Shown: positions 12,365 to 22,618 of the stretch, piece by piece
How positions within the stretch are numbered: the stretch's first letter is position 1
How the letters are laid out: each line of letters begins with the position of its first letter
Source: Plicaturopsis crispa FD-325 SS-3
Taxonomy: Eukaryota > Basidiomycota > Agaricomycetes > Amylocorticiales > Amylocorticiaceae
Direction of reading: 5' to 3'
Assembly: GCA_000827205.1 (NCBI GenBank)
Contig: KN832556.1
Location: forward strand, 1,697,272 to 1,761,271
DNA length: 64,000 nt
Notes under the pieces: generated by a model
Told to the model about the DNA's origin: nothing
What the model saw: the letters and a program-made list of their open reading frames with translations, nothing else
Databases searched by the model: none
Position numbers and translations under genes: made by a program

Positions 12365-13538
12365 ATGAGCGTACTCTATAGTCTCCTTTTGACAGGCGCC
12401 CTCTTTGTGTCGCGCGGCGCGACAGCCCTGGGTGTCCAGCCGAGCCAGATAAAAAACCTCGTCACCTTTGGCGATTCATACACGGACGTCACAGGCAAAC
12501 CCGCCGACTACGGCACCCCCTGGCCCATCTACGCCGCCGACTACGGGAACTTCAGCCTCTATCCATATGCCCGCTCGGGCGCGACGTGCTCCAACAACCT
12601 GACCTTCCGTCCATACCCGAGCTTGTTCGAGAGCCAGCTGCCTCAGTATTTTTCGGACAGAGCGGATGGGGCGTTCCAAGTGAACGAAGACGAGACGGTG
12701 TACACACTTTGGATCGGCACGAATGACCTCGGGGTCAACTCTCTTATTGTGGGTCAGGGGACACCGGGTGTGACTGTGGTGAACACTTCGAGCTGTGCCG
12801 TCAACTGGGTGAAGACGCTGTACGATAATGGGGCACGCAACTTTTTGTTCCAAAATGTGAGTCGATATGCAACGTGGATAGTTCGACGATTGACATTATT
12901 ATCAGATGGTCCCCCTTGAGCACGCTATATTGTACTCGAACCAGTCATATCTCAACAAGTATGCGTTGCTATACACACTGTTGTCTTTAAAGTTTACCAA
13001 ACATGTTCCCCAGATATTGGTTTGATCCAAAGAATTCCACCGCTTGGAGTGTCTCTATGAGAGAGATGACGCAAACTGGAAATGCCCTCTCAAAGTTGCT
13101 GCTACAGGTGTTGGCGCCGACTCTGCCTGGCGCCCACGTCGGTAAGATATTCTCTCTCAATTCCGTCGCAAGGCACACTTCTTACATCATTCCTCGTAGG
13201 CCTCTTCAATTCAAACGGGCTTTTCCAAGACATAATCGACCACCCTGCGAACTGTAAGCCTCTTTCCCAGCCTCATACTTCACCAAAAATACTCAACTGA
13301 GCTGCACTCAGATTTGAATGGAACTGCACCGCTGAACACTACGGGAGCGATAGACGCGTGCGTCTATACCGAGGCCGGAACAGTCCAATCCTGCACAATA
13401 GCTACGGGGACCGACAAGGATAGTTTCCTGTGGTATGACGAGCTCCATCCTGCGGAGCAGCCGAACAGGATTGTGGCGAGAGAAATCGCTAAAGCCGCTG
13501 GGGGGGAAGGAAGCGATTGGGCGACCTGGTTGTCGTGA
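12365..13538 (+). CDS. Secreted carbohydrate esterase family 16 (GDSL/SGNH) acetylesterase 2
   Basis: Exons 12365-12856, 12906-12958, 13014-13141, 13200-13253 and 13312-13538 have exactly the lengths of copy 1 (492, 53, 128, 54 and 227 bp) and give 317 residues. A signal peptide (MSVLYSLLLTGALFVSRGA) precedes the block LVTFGDSYTD. Gly of SGATCSNN, Asn of GTNDLG and Asp/His of DELHP complete the SGNH site. Copy-specific differences are spread through the protein, so both copies appear functional and of moderate age. The introns have diverged in sequence although the junctions are fixed. Confidence 0.9.
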
Positions 13539-14855
13539 TCTGGTGAACCCGCAATGAAATGGTGTCTTGTACTCATAAAATATGATGCTTGTTGCCAGTC
13601 AGGGATATGATGCTAAATGCGTACAGTTAACGGATGCTTTCACTTAGACTCCCTGGCGATCCTTCAAATTAGCCACCACAAGTTTCATCAAATCATCGGC
13701 AAAGTACTCAGTACGATCCTGTGGCTGCTTAGTCAGATTATCGCGAGCGGTAGTGCTCAGCGCTCAGCGCCACCAACTGCCAGTGCTCATTAACATTGCT
13801 TTCCCCGCATGTCGAAAACAAGGCATCATCGCAGCATCGTGTTCATTTTGCGCAAGATGGCGCAAGCACAGAAAATGGTTAAATACCACAGGGCAGATGT
13901 TACGTGTTCCATTCTGCTCTCTTGCATAATATCGTCGCACTCGCTTTGTTGCACAATGTCCTAGACCGTCTTCGCTGCCCGTTCTTGGCTACATACTATA
14001 ACACCGTGGCAGTATAGCATGGCATCCCGGGACCAATCCACGATAGAGCAAGTCGGTACAGGACGTATATATGCTGCTCAGTCTTCCGGCTCTTGGAGTG
14101 TCGATGCGTGCGTGGCGTGTATGCATACCTGGGCTGCCTCGACTGCGTCAATACGTCCGGGCAACATCCTGGAAAGAGGTTTGCCTCCGTCTGGACTCTG
14201 CATATCCCCGTTGGGCACCCGGGCACATGCTGAACGTTCGCTGAACACCAGCGGCGTTCAACCGCGTCCCAGCTGCGTGCCGTGCTGACGCGGCCGGTGC
14301 CCTGCAATGCGGTCGATAACAGCTATAAATGCACAAAGTTCTAGTAAGCGGCACACCTTCTTGTCTTCGTGAGTGATAAATCCTGTCCGCTGACGGTGCG
14401 CTGACGAATGCTTTCACTATCAATAGCAGCATGAACAATGGATAGCTAATTCACCGGCGTTTGCGGGGGTGGAGTGCACCGCCGTGTCCATGGTGTGAGA
14501 CCCATTGCCAGGCGATGCGCTGACAGAGGGTTGCCAAATGCCAGTAAGTCGCGAGCCCGGGGGATAATGAAAAAAAGGTGAAGCATTTGGGAGAGTCGAT
14601 ATATGTGATACAATTTCGTCGGCAGTCTAAAGCATACACTAAACTGCGTCCTTCTACCCGTCGATAACCCTGTACACATGGACTGGAACCAAGAGAAGGC
14701 AAAGATGGGGGGCCGTAACGGGAGGAAATCAAGAAAAGTGCAGGGCAGCATACAACATATCTGCAGATGCAGCGCGCAGAATAAATTTTAGAAAGAGGAA
14801 AATAAGAGTGAGCGGGTCAATAATGAGAAGGGATGAGTGAAAAATGGCCGCAGCG
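13539..14855. other. 1.3 kb intergenic region with orphan TATA box
   Basis: No convincing gene is seen. A TATAAAT at 14324-14330 has the same form as the esterase boxes but is not followed by a recognisable coding start. Confidence 0.35.
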
Positions 14856-15773
14856 TTAAGCCCTGTCCGCATCGTCCCGCCCTCGCTTCGATCCCGCCGT
14901 GGCGGTTTGGCTGCTTGATCCTGGCGCATTCTGGGGCGCAGAGCCCGTGACTCCGACGACCAAGCCCTTCAGCCACCCGTTCTCTCTCCGCAGGCCCTCG
15001 CACTCCCGCTCCAGCTCACCGACCTTCCCCTCCAAGTCCTTCGCGCGCTTCTCCAGCGCCATCTCCCGCTCCTTCTTCTTCAGCCTGAAACGCGCGGACG
15101 CAGCGGTGTTGCGCCGACGCTTGTCCTCCGCGGCGGACAGGGGCGTGCCGTTGCTGCCACCCACGTCGTCGCCCGCCACGGAGTCCATGGTGGACGAGAC
15201 GGAGGACTTGCGCGTGCGTGTGCGCTTTGGCGCGGGGAACGAGCCGGAGCCCTCCTCCTCGGCGGGACGGACGTTGTACGATTTTTCGACGGATTCGGCG
15301 GTGAAGCCTGATACACCCGGGGGCGGGGGCTGCATGGCGAGGAGCTGTGCGAGGGAGGGGACGGTGTGCTGCTGCTGGGGCGAGACCAGGAACGGGTCGA
15401 GCCCGAACCCGGCCAGGAAGTGCGAGATGTCGAATGCGGGCTGCTGCTGGTGCTGCTGCGAAGCGTTGTGGTCGTTGGAGGAGGACTCCGTCGTGCCGGT
15501 TACGACGTTATCGTGGCTTTCGTGCTCTGCGCTACCCTCAGTAGGCATTCCGGCATCGTCCTCCTCGTCGCCGTCTGCATGTGCCCGCTCTTTCGTGCCG
15601 CGGTCCTTGCTGTGTATCAGCGGTTCATCGGACTCGAATGCGAGGTTCGTCCATAGGTCGAGCTGTGCGCTGAGGTCAGGATAAGGTGGTGCGGATAGCA
15701 AGTCCTGAGCAGGATTGAGAGATTGTGGTGGGTTCTGGTGGACGATATTGAGGCCCTGTAGGTTGGGAGCCAT
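14856..15773 (-). CDS. bZIP transcription factor, Cys3/MetR-like class
   Basis: A single exon of 305 residues starting MAPNLQGLNIVHQNPP at 15773. The N-terminal two thirds are low complexity, with acidic and Gln-rich stretches typical of activation regions. The basic region (KRRRNTAASARFRLKKKERE) is followed by a leucine zipper with leucines spaced exactly seven apart (DLEGKVGELERECEGLRREN, then GWL). NTAASARFR is characteristic of the fungal Cys3/MetR/Zip1 group, which controls sulphur assimilation. The class is read from the basic region only, so the regulatory target is inference. It probably binds DNA as a dimer in the nucleus. Confidence 0.85.
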   Translation of the reverse strand: MAPNLQGLNIVHQNPPQSLNPAQDLLSAPPYPDLSAQLDLWTNLAFESDEPLIHSKDRGTKERAHADGDEEDDAGMPTEGSAEHESHDNVVTGTTESSSNDHNASQQHQQQPAFDISHFLAGFGLDPFLVSPQQQHTVPSLAQLLAMQPPPPGVSGFTAESVEKSYNVRPAEEEGSGSFPAPKRTRTRKSSVSSTMDSVAGDDVGGSNGTPLSAAEDKRRRNTAASARFRLKKKEREMALEKRAKDLEGKVGELERECEGLRRENGWLKGLVVGVTGSAPQNAPGSSSQTATAGSKRGRDDADRA

Positions 15774-16616
15774 TGCTATGTGCACTCTGTAGGTTTATTT
15801 CTTCGTCGTCTTCGGTATGGTTTGAAGGAAAAACGGCGGCGAGGGTGTATAGGGCGTCGACGGTGGTGATGGGAAGGAAGAGAAAAGAGCAGAGACGTTT
15901 AGCCGACTTTGCCAGCGCTGTAGATTAGATCACGCATGACTGTGTCTTGCCGTAAATCCCGTTCCTGGCAAAAATGAATTCGCTGACAAATTCACACAAA
16001 ATATTCGGCACTCGGACCTGCCGCCTTTCTTGGCAATTTTCCCGGCACTCTCTCGCAGGACAGAAAACGCGGCAGGCGGTACACAGCGCACAGGAGGCAT
16101 CGTCTAGCAGACAGCATACGCTGCATGTTTCGTTCGAGATCCGACCGAACGCTGGACGTGTGATAGAACGCACAAAACAGCAACACAATTATGTATACCT
16201 TGGGCACTAGTACTGAACTGGAAGTCGCTATGATCTCCGAAATGGCGCAATAGCTCGGCTAGCTAGACCACACGCTCCGTATCGATTGCCGCCCTCCAAA
16301 CTCCATGTCGGGAATTCCGAGAACCTTACGCGGACGTCGGGAGAAAGGCGGAAGGGGCACTGCAACGACCGACAGGAGGAGCAGTTGGAGCGAAAGCCTC
16401 GACCAGCGCGCATATTGCGGGAAATGAATGAGTCATTAAAAATGTTTTGATCATTGAAAAGCCCCTATCCGAAAATGGCAACAAGTTGTTCGAAGCGACG
16501 GCGAGCTGGAGATACAGAAGGCAGCATGCAGGAAAACATGGGAAAAATGGATGCCAGAAATAACGAGGGAACACGAAAGTCCTTCTACCAATCGCCGAGC
16601 TCAATCAAGGTCTCCG
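15774..16616. other. Intergenic region
   Basis: This is the upstream region of the bZIP gene and the downstream region of the HMG gene. Nothing is recognised on either strand. Confidence 0.4.
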
Positions 16617-17595
16617 TTAGACGTTCTCCGGAGTATGCTCCATGGACGCAGGCGCGCGCTGGGCCCAGTGGTAGCTGAACAGAGGCTTGCAAAGCAGTGC
16701 ATCGCGGCCCATCACCGACAAAGAGCTTGCCCCCTTGACATGATCCTCCCACGCGTCTTGGAAGTCAAGCAGGTCCTTCTCGTCGAAGCCCGAGTCAGCC
16801 ATATCCACGAAGCCTCCGTCGGTGTCCACGTGAAGGATGTCTGGAAAAGCCGCATGGCCGTGTGGGTCGTAGAGATTGGCGTGTGTGTTCTGTAGCGGGC
16901 GTACAGACTGTCGGTCATGTTGTTCCGCGTTCGTCATGATTTGATGATCGTGATAGTCGCCCCCTAGGGGTTCTTCGAAGCCATCGGACTGGAGGTCATC
17001 GTAGCTCTCCGATGAATCCTGTCAAATAATGGTCAGCGTTTTCCACCGTATGGTAGAAGTTGCCAGAACTCACATCATCGTCTTCAGACTCGAGGTCTGG
17101 GGTGTGGCGAACAGGACTGTCGGCTCGATACGCCAGATTCTCAGGCAGAGTAGTCGGCAGAGTCCAGACTATAGGGTACTCGGGATCAGGATACGAGGGC
17201 GGAGGAGCCCCAGGTCCAGAAAGATATTGCGGTGGCGCAGGAATCGGCGGAGCAAAACTAGCATCTGGGCAGTACGGACGATGCGCCTTATCAAAGTCCT
17301 TGATAAACACCGGCGCGCGCGGCTTCCGGCCCTTGAACCTCGGCCTGAACTTGTAGTCGGGATACTTGGCGCGGTGCTCGGCTTCCGACCTCTTCGCCTG
17401 CTCTTCGAAGCGCAGGCGCGTCTCGTCGTCGACGGCGCGCCACATGGGGCCGATGATCTGCGAGAGGCGCGCTTGGGTGTTGCGGAGGTGCTGGCCGGAG
17501 GCGTGGAGGCGTTGGACGGTGGCTGCGCGGAAGAGGATCCAAGAATTGGGTGGGCGCGGGATGCGAGGGGCTGAGTGCTTTTTGACGCGGGCCAT
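16617..17595 (-). CDS. HMG-box transcription factor
   Basis: Exons 17595-17074 and 17018-16617 give 307 residues. The HMG box starts close to the N terminus: RIPRPPNSWILFRAA, then LSQIIGPMWRAV, then RLRFEEQAKRSEAEHRAKYP. This is the sequence-specific MATA/SOX-like type, which bends DNA through the minor groove. The box ends in a basic patch (KFRPRFKGRKPRAP) that may act as nuclear signal. The remainder is Pro-, Asp- and Ser-rich. In basidiomycetes such proteins include mating and pheromone-response regulators (Prf1, pcc1). The single box is consistent with that role but does not prove it. Confidence 0.85.
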
Positions 17596-18485
17596 GGTGG
17601 GATGGGGAGTGGGCTGGATCGTGACAAAGTAGGGCGCAAGAGAACGGTGGAGGAGGGCGAGAACTTGAAGGCGTCGTTACAAAATTGTTGGCCATTCGAT
17701 GCATTTTAAAGGCTAGGGCGAGGGATCGCTTTGACGCGAACGAGCAAGGGGATACGACCAGACGTCCAAAGGGGGGCCTGTACTTGACTGAGCCCAAGCA
17801 CGGCCGAAAACAACGCTTTGGCCTCCTCGGAAAGACCATCGCCAAAAACTGGTGCCAAAGACTGCGTTGCGGTAGCACATAAGCAATACGGACAGTCAAC
17901 CTTCGAGGAACCGACTTTGATTTTGTTCAGCCAGCGCTTTGAAATCCAAAGCGCTGCGCCGTGAGTCGCGAGTGAGTTGTTGCGATAGTGCCAAAGCGCC
18001 CAAGTTCAACGGGCAACTGCACCACGCGCCGTGGCAGCGTAGTTTGATATCCTAAGGTGTGAGGACGTTCGAAAGCGTAAGCGGACGGTTCTCCAGCAGT
18101 CATATATCGTGCAGGGGTGGCTGCTTGATGCCATTTCTTTTGAGCAATAGAGTGCATCTGGCAGACGCGCAGGGAATGTAGTGGTGCGGGTACCCTAGCG
18201 CTAGTTGCAGAGTTTGCTCTTCGAGGAGAGCACTGTCAAAGCTCCTCCAGAATCAGTCGTACCCCCATCGCCATCTGGTCTAGTATAGGTCATAGTAGGA
18301 GGAACAGATATTCGGACAGATGACAGAAAGTTGGAAAGACAAAAGATATCGTCGGCAACTCGATCTAAGATGAAGTGCATATTCCCACGATCGTTTCCCT
18401 TCGGCGCTGCTGCTGTAACGATCACATTTATTAGTTCAATTCACTTACAGCTTGCAGCCATTGCTAACTCTTGTAGACCGCTCGT
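17596..18485. other. Divergent intergenic region HMG / LysM genes
   Basis: No coding region is supported. An upstream non-coding exon of the LysM gene is possible here. Confidence 0.35.
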
Positions 18486-19642
18486 ATGCCCATAGAAACT
18501 GTTTCAAATAACAGCCCAATTTTTGAAACTGATCCTGCATTTAACCCTTTTGCCCAGTTCGACATTCGTACCGACGAGCAGGCCTCGCAACCTGACATCG
18601 ACCACCACCCGGGATGGCACACTCGTTCATACTCGCATGCGGAATGGATGGACCGCTCGCCTCCAAAGACTACTCGACCGGGATTCAAGCGGACTGCATC
18701 GGAAGGCGTGACGGAATGGGAGCACCCACTAGCTGGTCTGGACGCCGATGACGACTCGGAGGGCAGCTCGCACCCGAACATCGACCGAATTCCATCCTAC
18801 GCTTCGCCTTTGCAGTCGGTGTCGGATCCTGCAGATGTGGGCCATGATTCAAACTTGGGCGTCGATTTTACCGCGGAAGGAGGAAGCGCGGACACGGAGA
18901 AAACAGTGTTGGTTCACGTCGTCAGTACATTCTCGTTCACTAGCACGGCATGTTCTGATCACGCGAGGGTTTGTAGATATCGCCACACGACTCCCTTGCT
19001 GGCGTGTCCTTGAAATATAACATCTCCCCGGCTGCACTTCGTCGTGCAAACCATCTCTGGACGTCCGACTCCATTCACCTCCGCAGCGTCCTCTACATTC
19101 CAATCCCCGACGGTCGTTCTCCTATTCCCCAAGCTGATACCAATGGACATACCCAACCACACAATGAGACAATTCGCCGTATACCCGCATCTCAGCTTTC
19201 ATTCTTCCCTCCTCCCACAAAACCACAGCCTATTCCTCCGCCTGTACCCCCGCAACTGCCGCATTCATCTTCACCAGTTTCGAGACCGAGCGCATTTTCT
19301 ACCATGATAACATCCACGCGTGACATCATTGCTTCCCGACTCTCCCTAGACTCCTCGCGCTCGGAGGGAAGCGATGAGCACGAGCTCACCAACATCGACG
19401 TCCGTCGACCTACGTCGATGGATGCAGAGTTTCCACATAGAGATACTATAACCTCTCGACGTAATGGAGCGCACCACAGGAGCATAACGGACGGTGCACT
19501 GTACGAGCCGTCACCACAGCCACCACCACCTCCGAAAGACATTCCTCCTTCGCCACAGAAGTCCGTCCGCACGCGCCAGCTAGAGCCGTCTCCACGCATG
19601 ACGCTACCTGCGCTCCGTTCAGGGCCGACTATACAGCCATAA
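18486..19642 (+). CDS. Intracellular LysM-domain protein
   Basis: Exons 18486-18920 and 18977-19642 give 366 residues. One LysM motif spans the intron: LVHVISPHDSLAGVSLKYNI, then SPAALRRANHLWTSDSIHLR and VLYIPI. LysM folds bind N-acetylglucosamine polymers when exported, but this protein starts without a signal peptide and begins with about 140 acidic, Ser-rich residues. It therefore resembles the cytoplasmic LYSMD group rather than secreted chitin effectors. The C-terminal part is Pro- and Ser-rich with a polyproline run (QPPPPPKDIPPSP). The role is unknown. A missing upstream exon that carries a signal peptide is possible but I see none. Confidence 0.75.
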
Positions 19643-20005
19643 CTGTCTTGTCGTTCCTATGTCGCATATGCTTCAAAGCAACTGTGACGCTCCAATCGCC
19701 CGCATCACGGTATGGCCTCGGCAATGTATCACGATGCATCATCGTCATACCTTGTACAGGGAACCCCTCCGGTCGTTAACCGTATTTATGCGCATTCGAA
19801 TGTGCGATTGGTAGATTAATACACGTGCGGCGTCAACCCGACCTGGACACATTCGGAGGGCATCATGCGCTGCCCGACTATAGTCGGAGTACGCTCTCCT
19901 TAGAGATGCAGTCGCTTATCCAGAGGGGCATGCTCTCCGGGATCCCCTTCGCCGCTAGCGCACCTGGTCGGACGTATATCAGACCTTGCGTTTGCGCCTA
20001 CACTG

Positions 20006-20325
20006 CCCCCCCCCCCCCCCCCCCGCCAGTGCACTCTGTACAACGTGTACCAGAATCGACTACACCTTCATCCCACCCAACTTCTGTAGTATCTGACGTT
20101 TTTCTGACTTGATACCTACAATATATTAAGGTGTGCACCAATATCCCGGCTTATCCATCCCTTAACTGACGCATTTTCGAGCAGATAATTGCATGATAAC
20201 ATGTACTGGGGCACAATGGCAATACATACTGCCTCTCGCATATGGTGTGTAAGCCCAAACCGGCGTGTACGGTCATGTTAGCGCGAAGGGCTACTTGAAA
20301 GGGCGTTCACTATGGTAGTCGACAT
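20006..20325 (+). repeat. 320 bp direct repeat, copy A (left of gap)
   Basis: It begins with a run of 19 C and ends at the first N. Read base by base, it is identical to 20633-20952. Confidence 0.95.
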
Positions 20326-20632
20326 NNNNNNNNNNNNNNNNNNNNNNNNNNNNNNNNNNNNNNNNNNNNNNNNNNNNNNNNNNNNNNNNNNNNNNNNNNN
20401 NNNNNNNNNNNNNNNNNNNNNNNNNNNNNNNNNNNNNNNNNNNNNNNNNNNNNNNNNNNNNNNNNNNNNNNNNNNNNNNNNNNNNNNNNNNNNNNNNNNN
20501 NNNNNNNNNNNNNNNNNNNNNNNNNNNNNNNNNNNNNNNNNNNNNNNNNNNNNNNNNNNNNNNNNNNNNNNNNNNNNNNNNNNNNNNNNNNNNNNNNNNN
20601 NNNNNNNNNNNNNNNNNNNNNNNNNNNNNNNN
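20326..20632. other. Assembly gap (307 N)
   Basis: An unbroken run of N. Its flanks are the two copies of the same 320 bp, so it is most likely a scaffolding artefact at a poly-C tract. Confidence 0.97.
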
Positions 20633-20952
20633 CCCCCCCCCCCCCCCCCCCGCCAGTGCACTCTGTACAACGTGTACCAGAATCGACTACACCTTCATCC
20701 CACCCAACTTCTGTAGTATCTGACGTTTTTCTGACTTGATACCTACAATATATTAAGGTGTGCACCAATATCCCGGCTTATCCATCCCTTAACTGACGCA
20801 TTTTCGAGCAGATAATTGCATGATAACATGTACTGGGGCACAATGGCAATACATACTGCCTCTCGCATATGGTGTGTAAGCCCAAACCGGCGTGTACGGT
20901 CATGTTAGCGCGAAGGGCTACTTGAAAGGGCGTTCACTATGGTAGTCGACAT
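20633..20952 (+). repeat. 320 bp direct repeat, copy B (right of gap)
   Basis: Identical to 20006-20325, including the length of the C run. The sequence continues uniquely from 20953. Confidence 0.95.
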
Positions 20953-21132
20953 ATGGAGGGCGCATAACCCTTTGCTACTCTGACAGCTGACAGGTTTCTC
21001 CCGAATATGTCATCTGACAGGCATGTGAAGAACGCGTCGCGCCGCTTAAATCTTATTCACCAAAACTGGCAACCTGCCTGCAACGGTCCAAACCTGCTTA
21101 ATTGACCTTGCCACCAGCACCCAACGCATCCG

Positions 21133-22355
21133 ATGCCTTGTGAGTTCGTCAACATTTTATGCTCTAAGTCGATACTCACCGCGATTGCCAGGTATCCGCA
21201 ATGCACGAGACGCTGGGCTTTCGCGCATCGCGAATGTGTCCCAGACTGTCGCTCATAATTCCGTCGTAGAAAAGCCCCAGTACAGGAACCCGTTCGGCAA
21301 GACTGACACTCGGGTAGTGGACCAACCCCAGTCCGACCACGACCGCACATTTCAGAATGCGCTCGAGATGGCGAACGACGTGGGGCGGTTCAAGCGCGTC
21401 GCCGTTAGTCTCACGCTGCATTATTCCTAATTTCTTCAGATCTGAGTTTTACCTTTCTGGTTCATGCAGGAAACGCTTGACGTCCTTGTAGGCAAGCACC
21501 TAGACGCACGGTATCCCATGCGGAAACAGTCGCGCGCATCCAACGAGGGCTTTGAGAGAGAGGTCTTTCGAAACACGCATCGTCTATGGAACTAAACTTA
21601 TATTATGGACAAGGTGTGCGATACGTATCCAGGTCTATTCAACACCCCTGCGCGCTTCGATGGTATGCTGGCATACGTGAGGTACCTTCTAGCCAAGCGG
21701 GCGCGGGGATACGGCAAGTTGCTCATGCAACGTCGCGAGCTGAGTGAAGAGGACATTAGAATGGTGGGCATCGTGTTTCAAGCTCTCTAACTGAGTAGCG
21801 CTGATGACTTGGTCTTTACAGGCAGCGAAGAGCTCCGTCCGCCCGACTTTCATACCTCAGAACGTCGCCAACAAAACCAACTACTCTGCCGATGTGGGCC
21901 GCTCCCTTGCGCGGCCAACGCCTATCGCCCGCCCAAGCTTACAGAGGGCGAAGACCTCCGTCGGCCTGCCTTTGAGACCTCACAACGTCGCTGGAAAAAA
22001 CAATCACTCTACCTCTGTGGGCTACTGCCTCAAGCAAGCCACACCCATCGTCCGCCCAGACACACCAGAGGATGACCCACTCCAACCGCGCCCACCCGCC
22101 GCCGCAGACGCCGCACTGCATCACTTCCTCTCCTCCTCCCCCGGCCCCCCTATGCTTCACCTCCTCCCGCGCATGCGGCGGCTTGGCTTCACCAACGCTG
22201 CGACCATCCGCAGCGTCGCGCTCTGGCGGTCGGGGCGGCGGGGGCATTTTTTGAACAAGCTGGTTGCGAGTGGTGGGGCGAACTTGACGGAGATGGAGAT
22301 GCTAAGGGCGCTGTGGGAGCGGGTGCGGGATGGGAGGATCGTGTTGCGTGATTGA
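21133..22355 (+). CDS. Uncharacterised protein, short paralogue of the convergent pair
   Basis: Exons 21133-21139, 21192-21403, 21470-21562, 21614-21763 and 21822-22355 join in frame to 331 residues. The N-terminal part (ALEMANDVGRFKR, ETLDVLVGKHLDARYP, then PARFDGMLAYVRYLL) aligns with the gene at 22619-25188, and the third exon is 93 bp in both. A variable middle contains two related blocks (RPTFIPQNVANK, then LPLRPHNVAGK). The C-terminal helical region (MRRLGFTNAATIRSVALW) parallels a SAM-like end in the paralogue. The ATG plus four bases forms a tiny first exon. I recognise no named family; a scaffold or interaction role is only a guess from the SAM-like tail. Confidence 0.65.
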
Positions 22356-22618
22356 TTGTGCGGGGGGCTGGAGTTGCTTCTGCGATGTCTCGGGGAGGGT
22401 GAGATCGCTGTCACCTAAGAGATACTCTAGGTTAGATCTCAACGAATCCGCACGAGATGAATGCATGAGTGGTGATATCAATTATGGATTAAAGATAGGA
22501 CGTCCAAGAAATACACTGTACCCCAACTGTACCCTTCTTGATAATATATACAGCACTCCACTCACAGGCCAAGCAATACAGCAGTACTGGTGGCACAAAC
22601 CTCAGTGCACACCCAACC

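Larger units (their letters stand above)
19643..21132. other. Intergenic region containing poly-C tract, gap and false duplicate
   Basis: Apart from the gap and flanking repeat listed separately, this stretch carries no recognised gene. Confidence 0.4.

Noticed and set aside
14324-14330. TATAAAT like those of the esterase genes
   Set aside because: No esterase-like sequence follows, so a third, lost gene copy cannot be supported.
19825-20112. Proline-rich open frame ending in the poly-C tract
   Set aside because: Its proline run is simply translation of the C run, and the rest has no homology or splice link to the LysM gene.
20278-20768. Long open frames across the N run
   Set aside because: They exist only because N codons cannot be stops.
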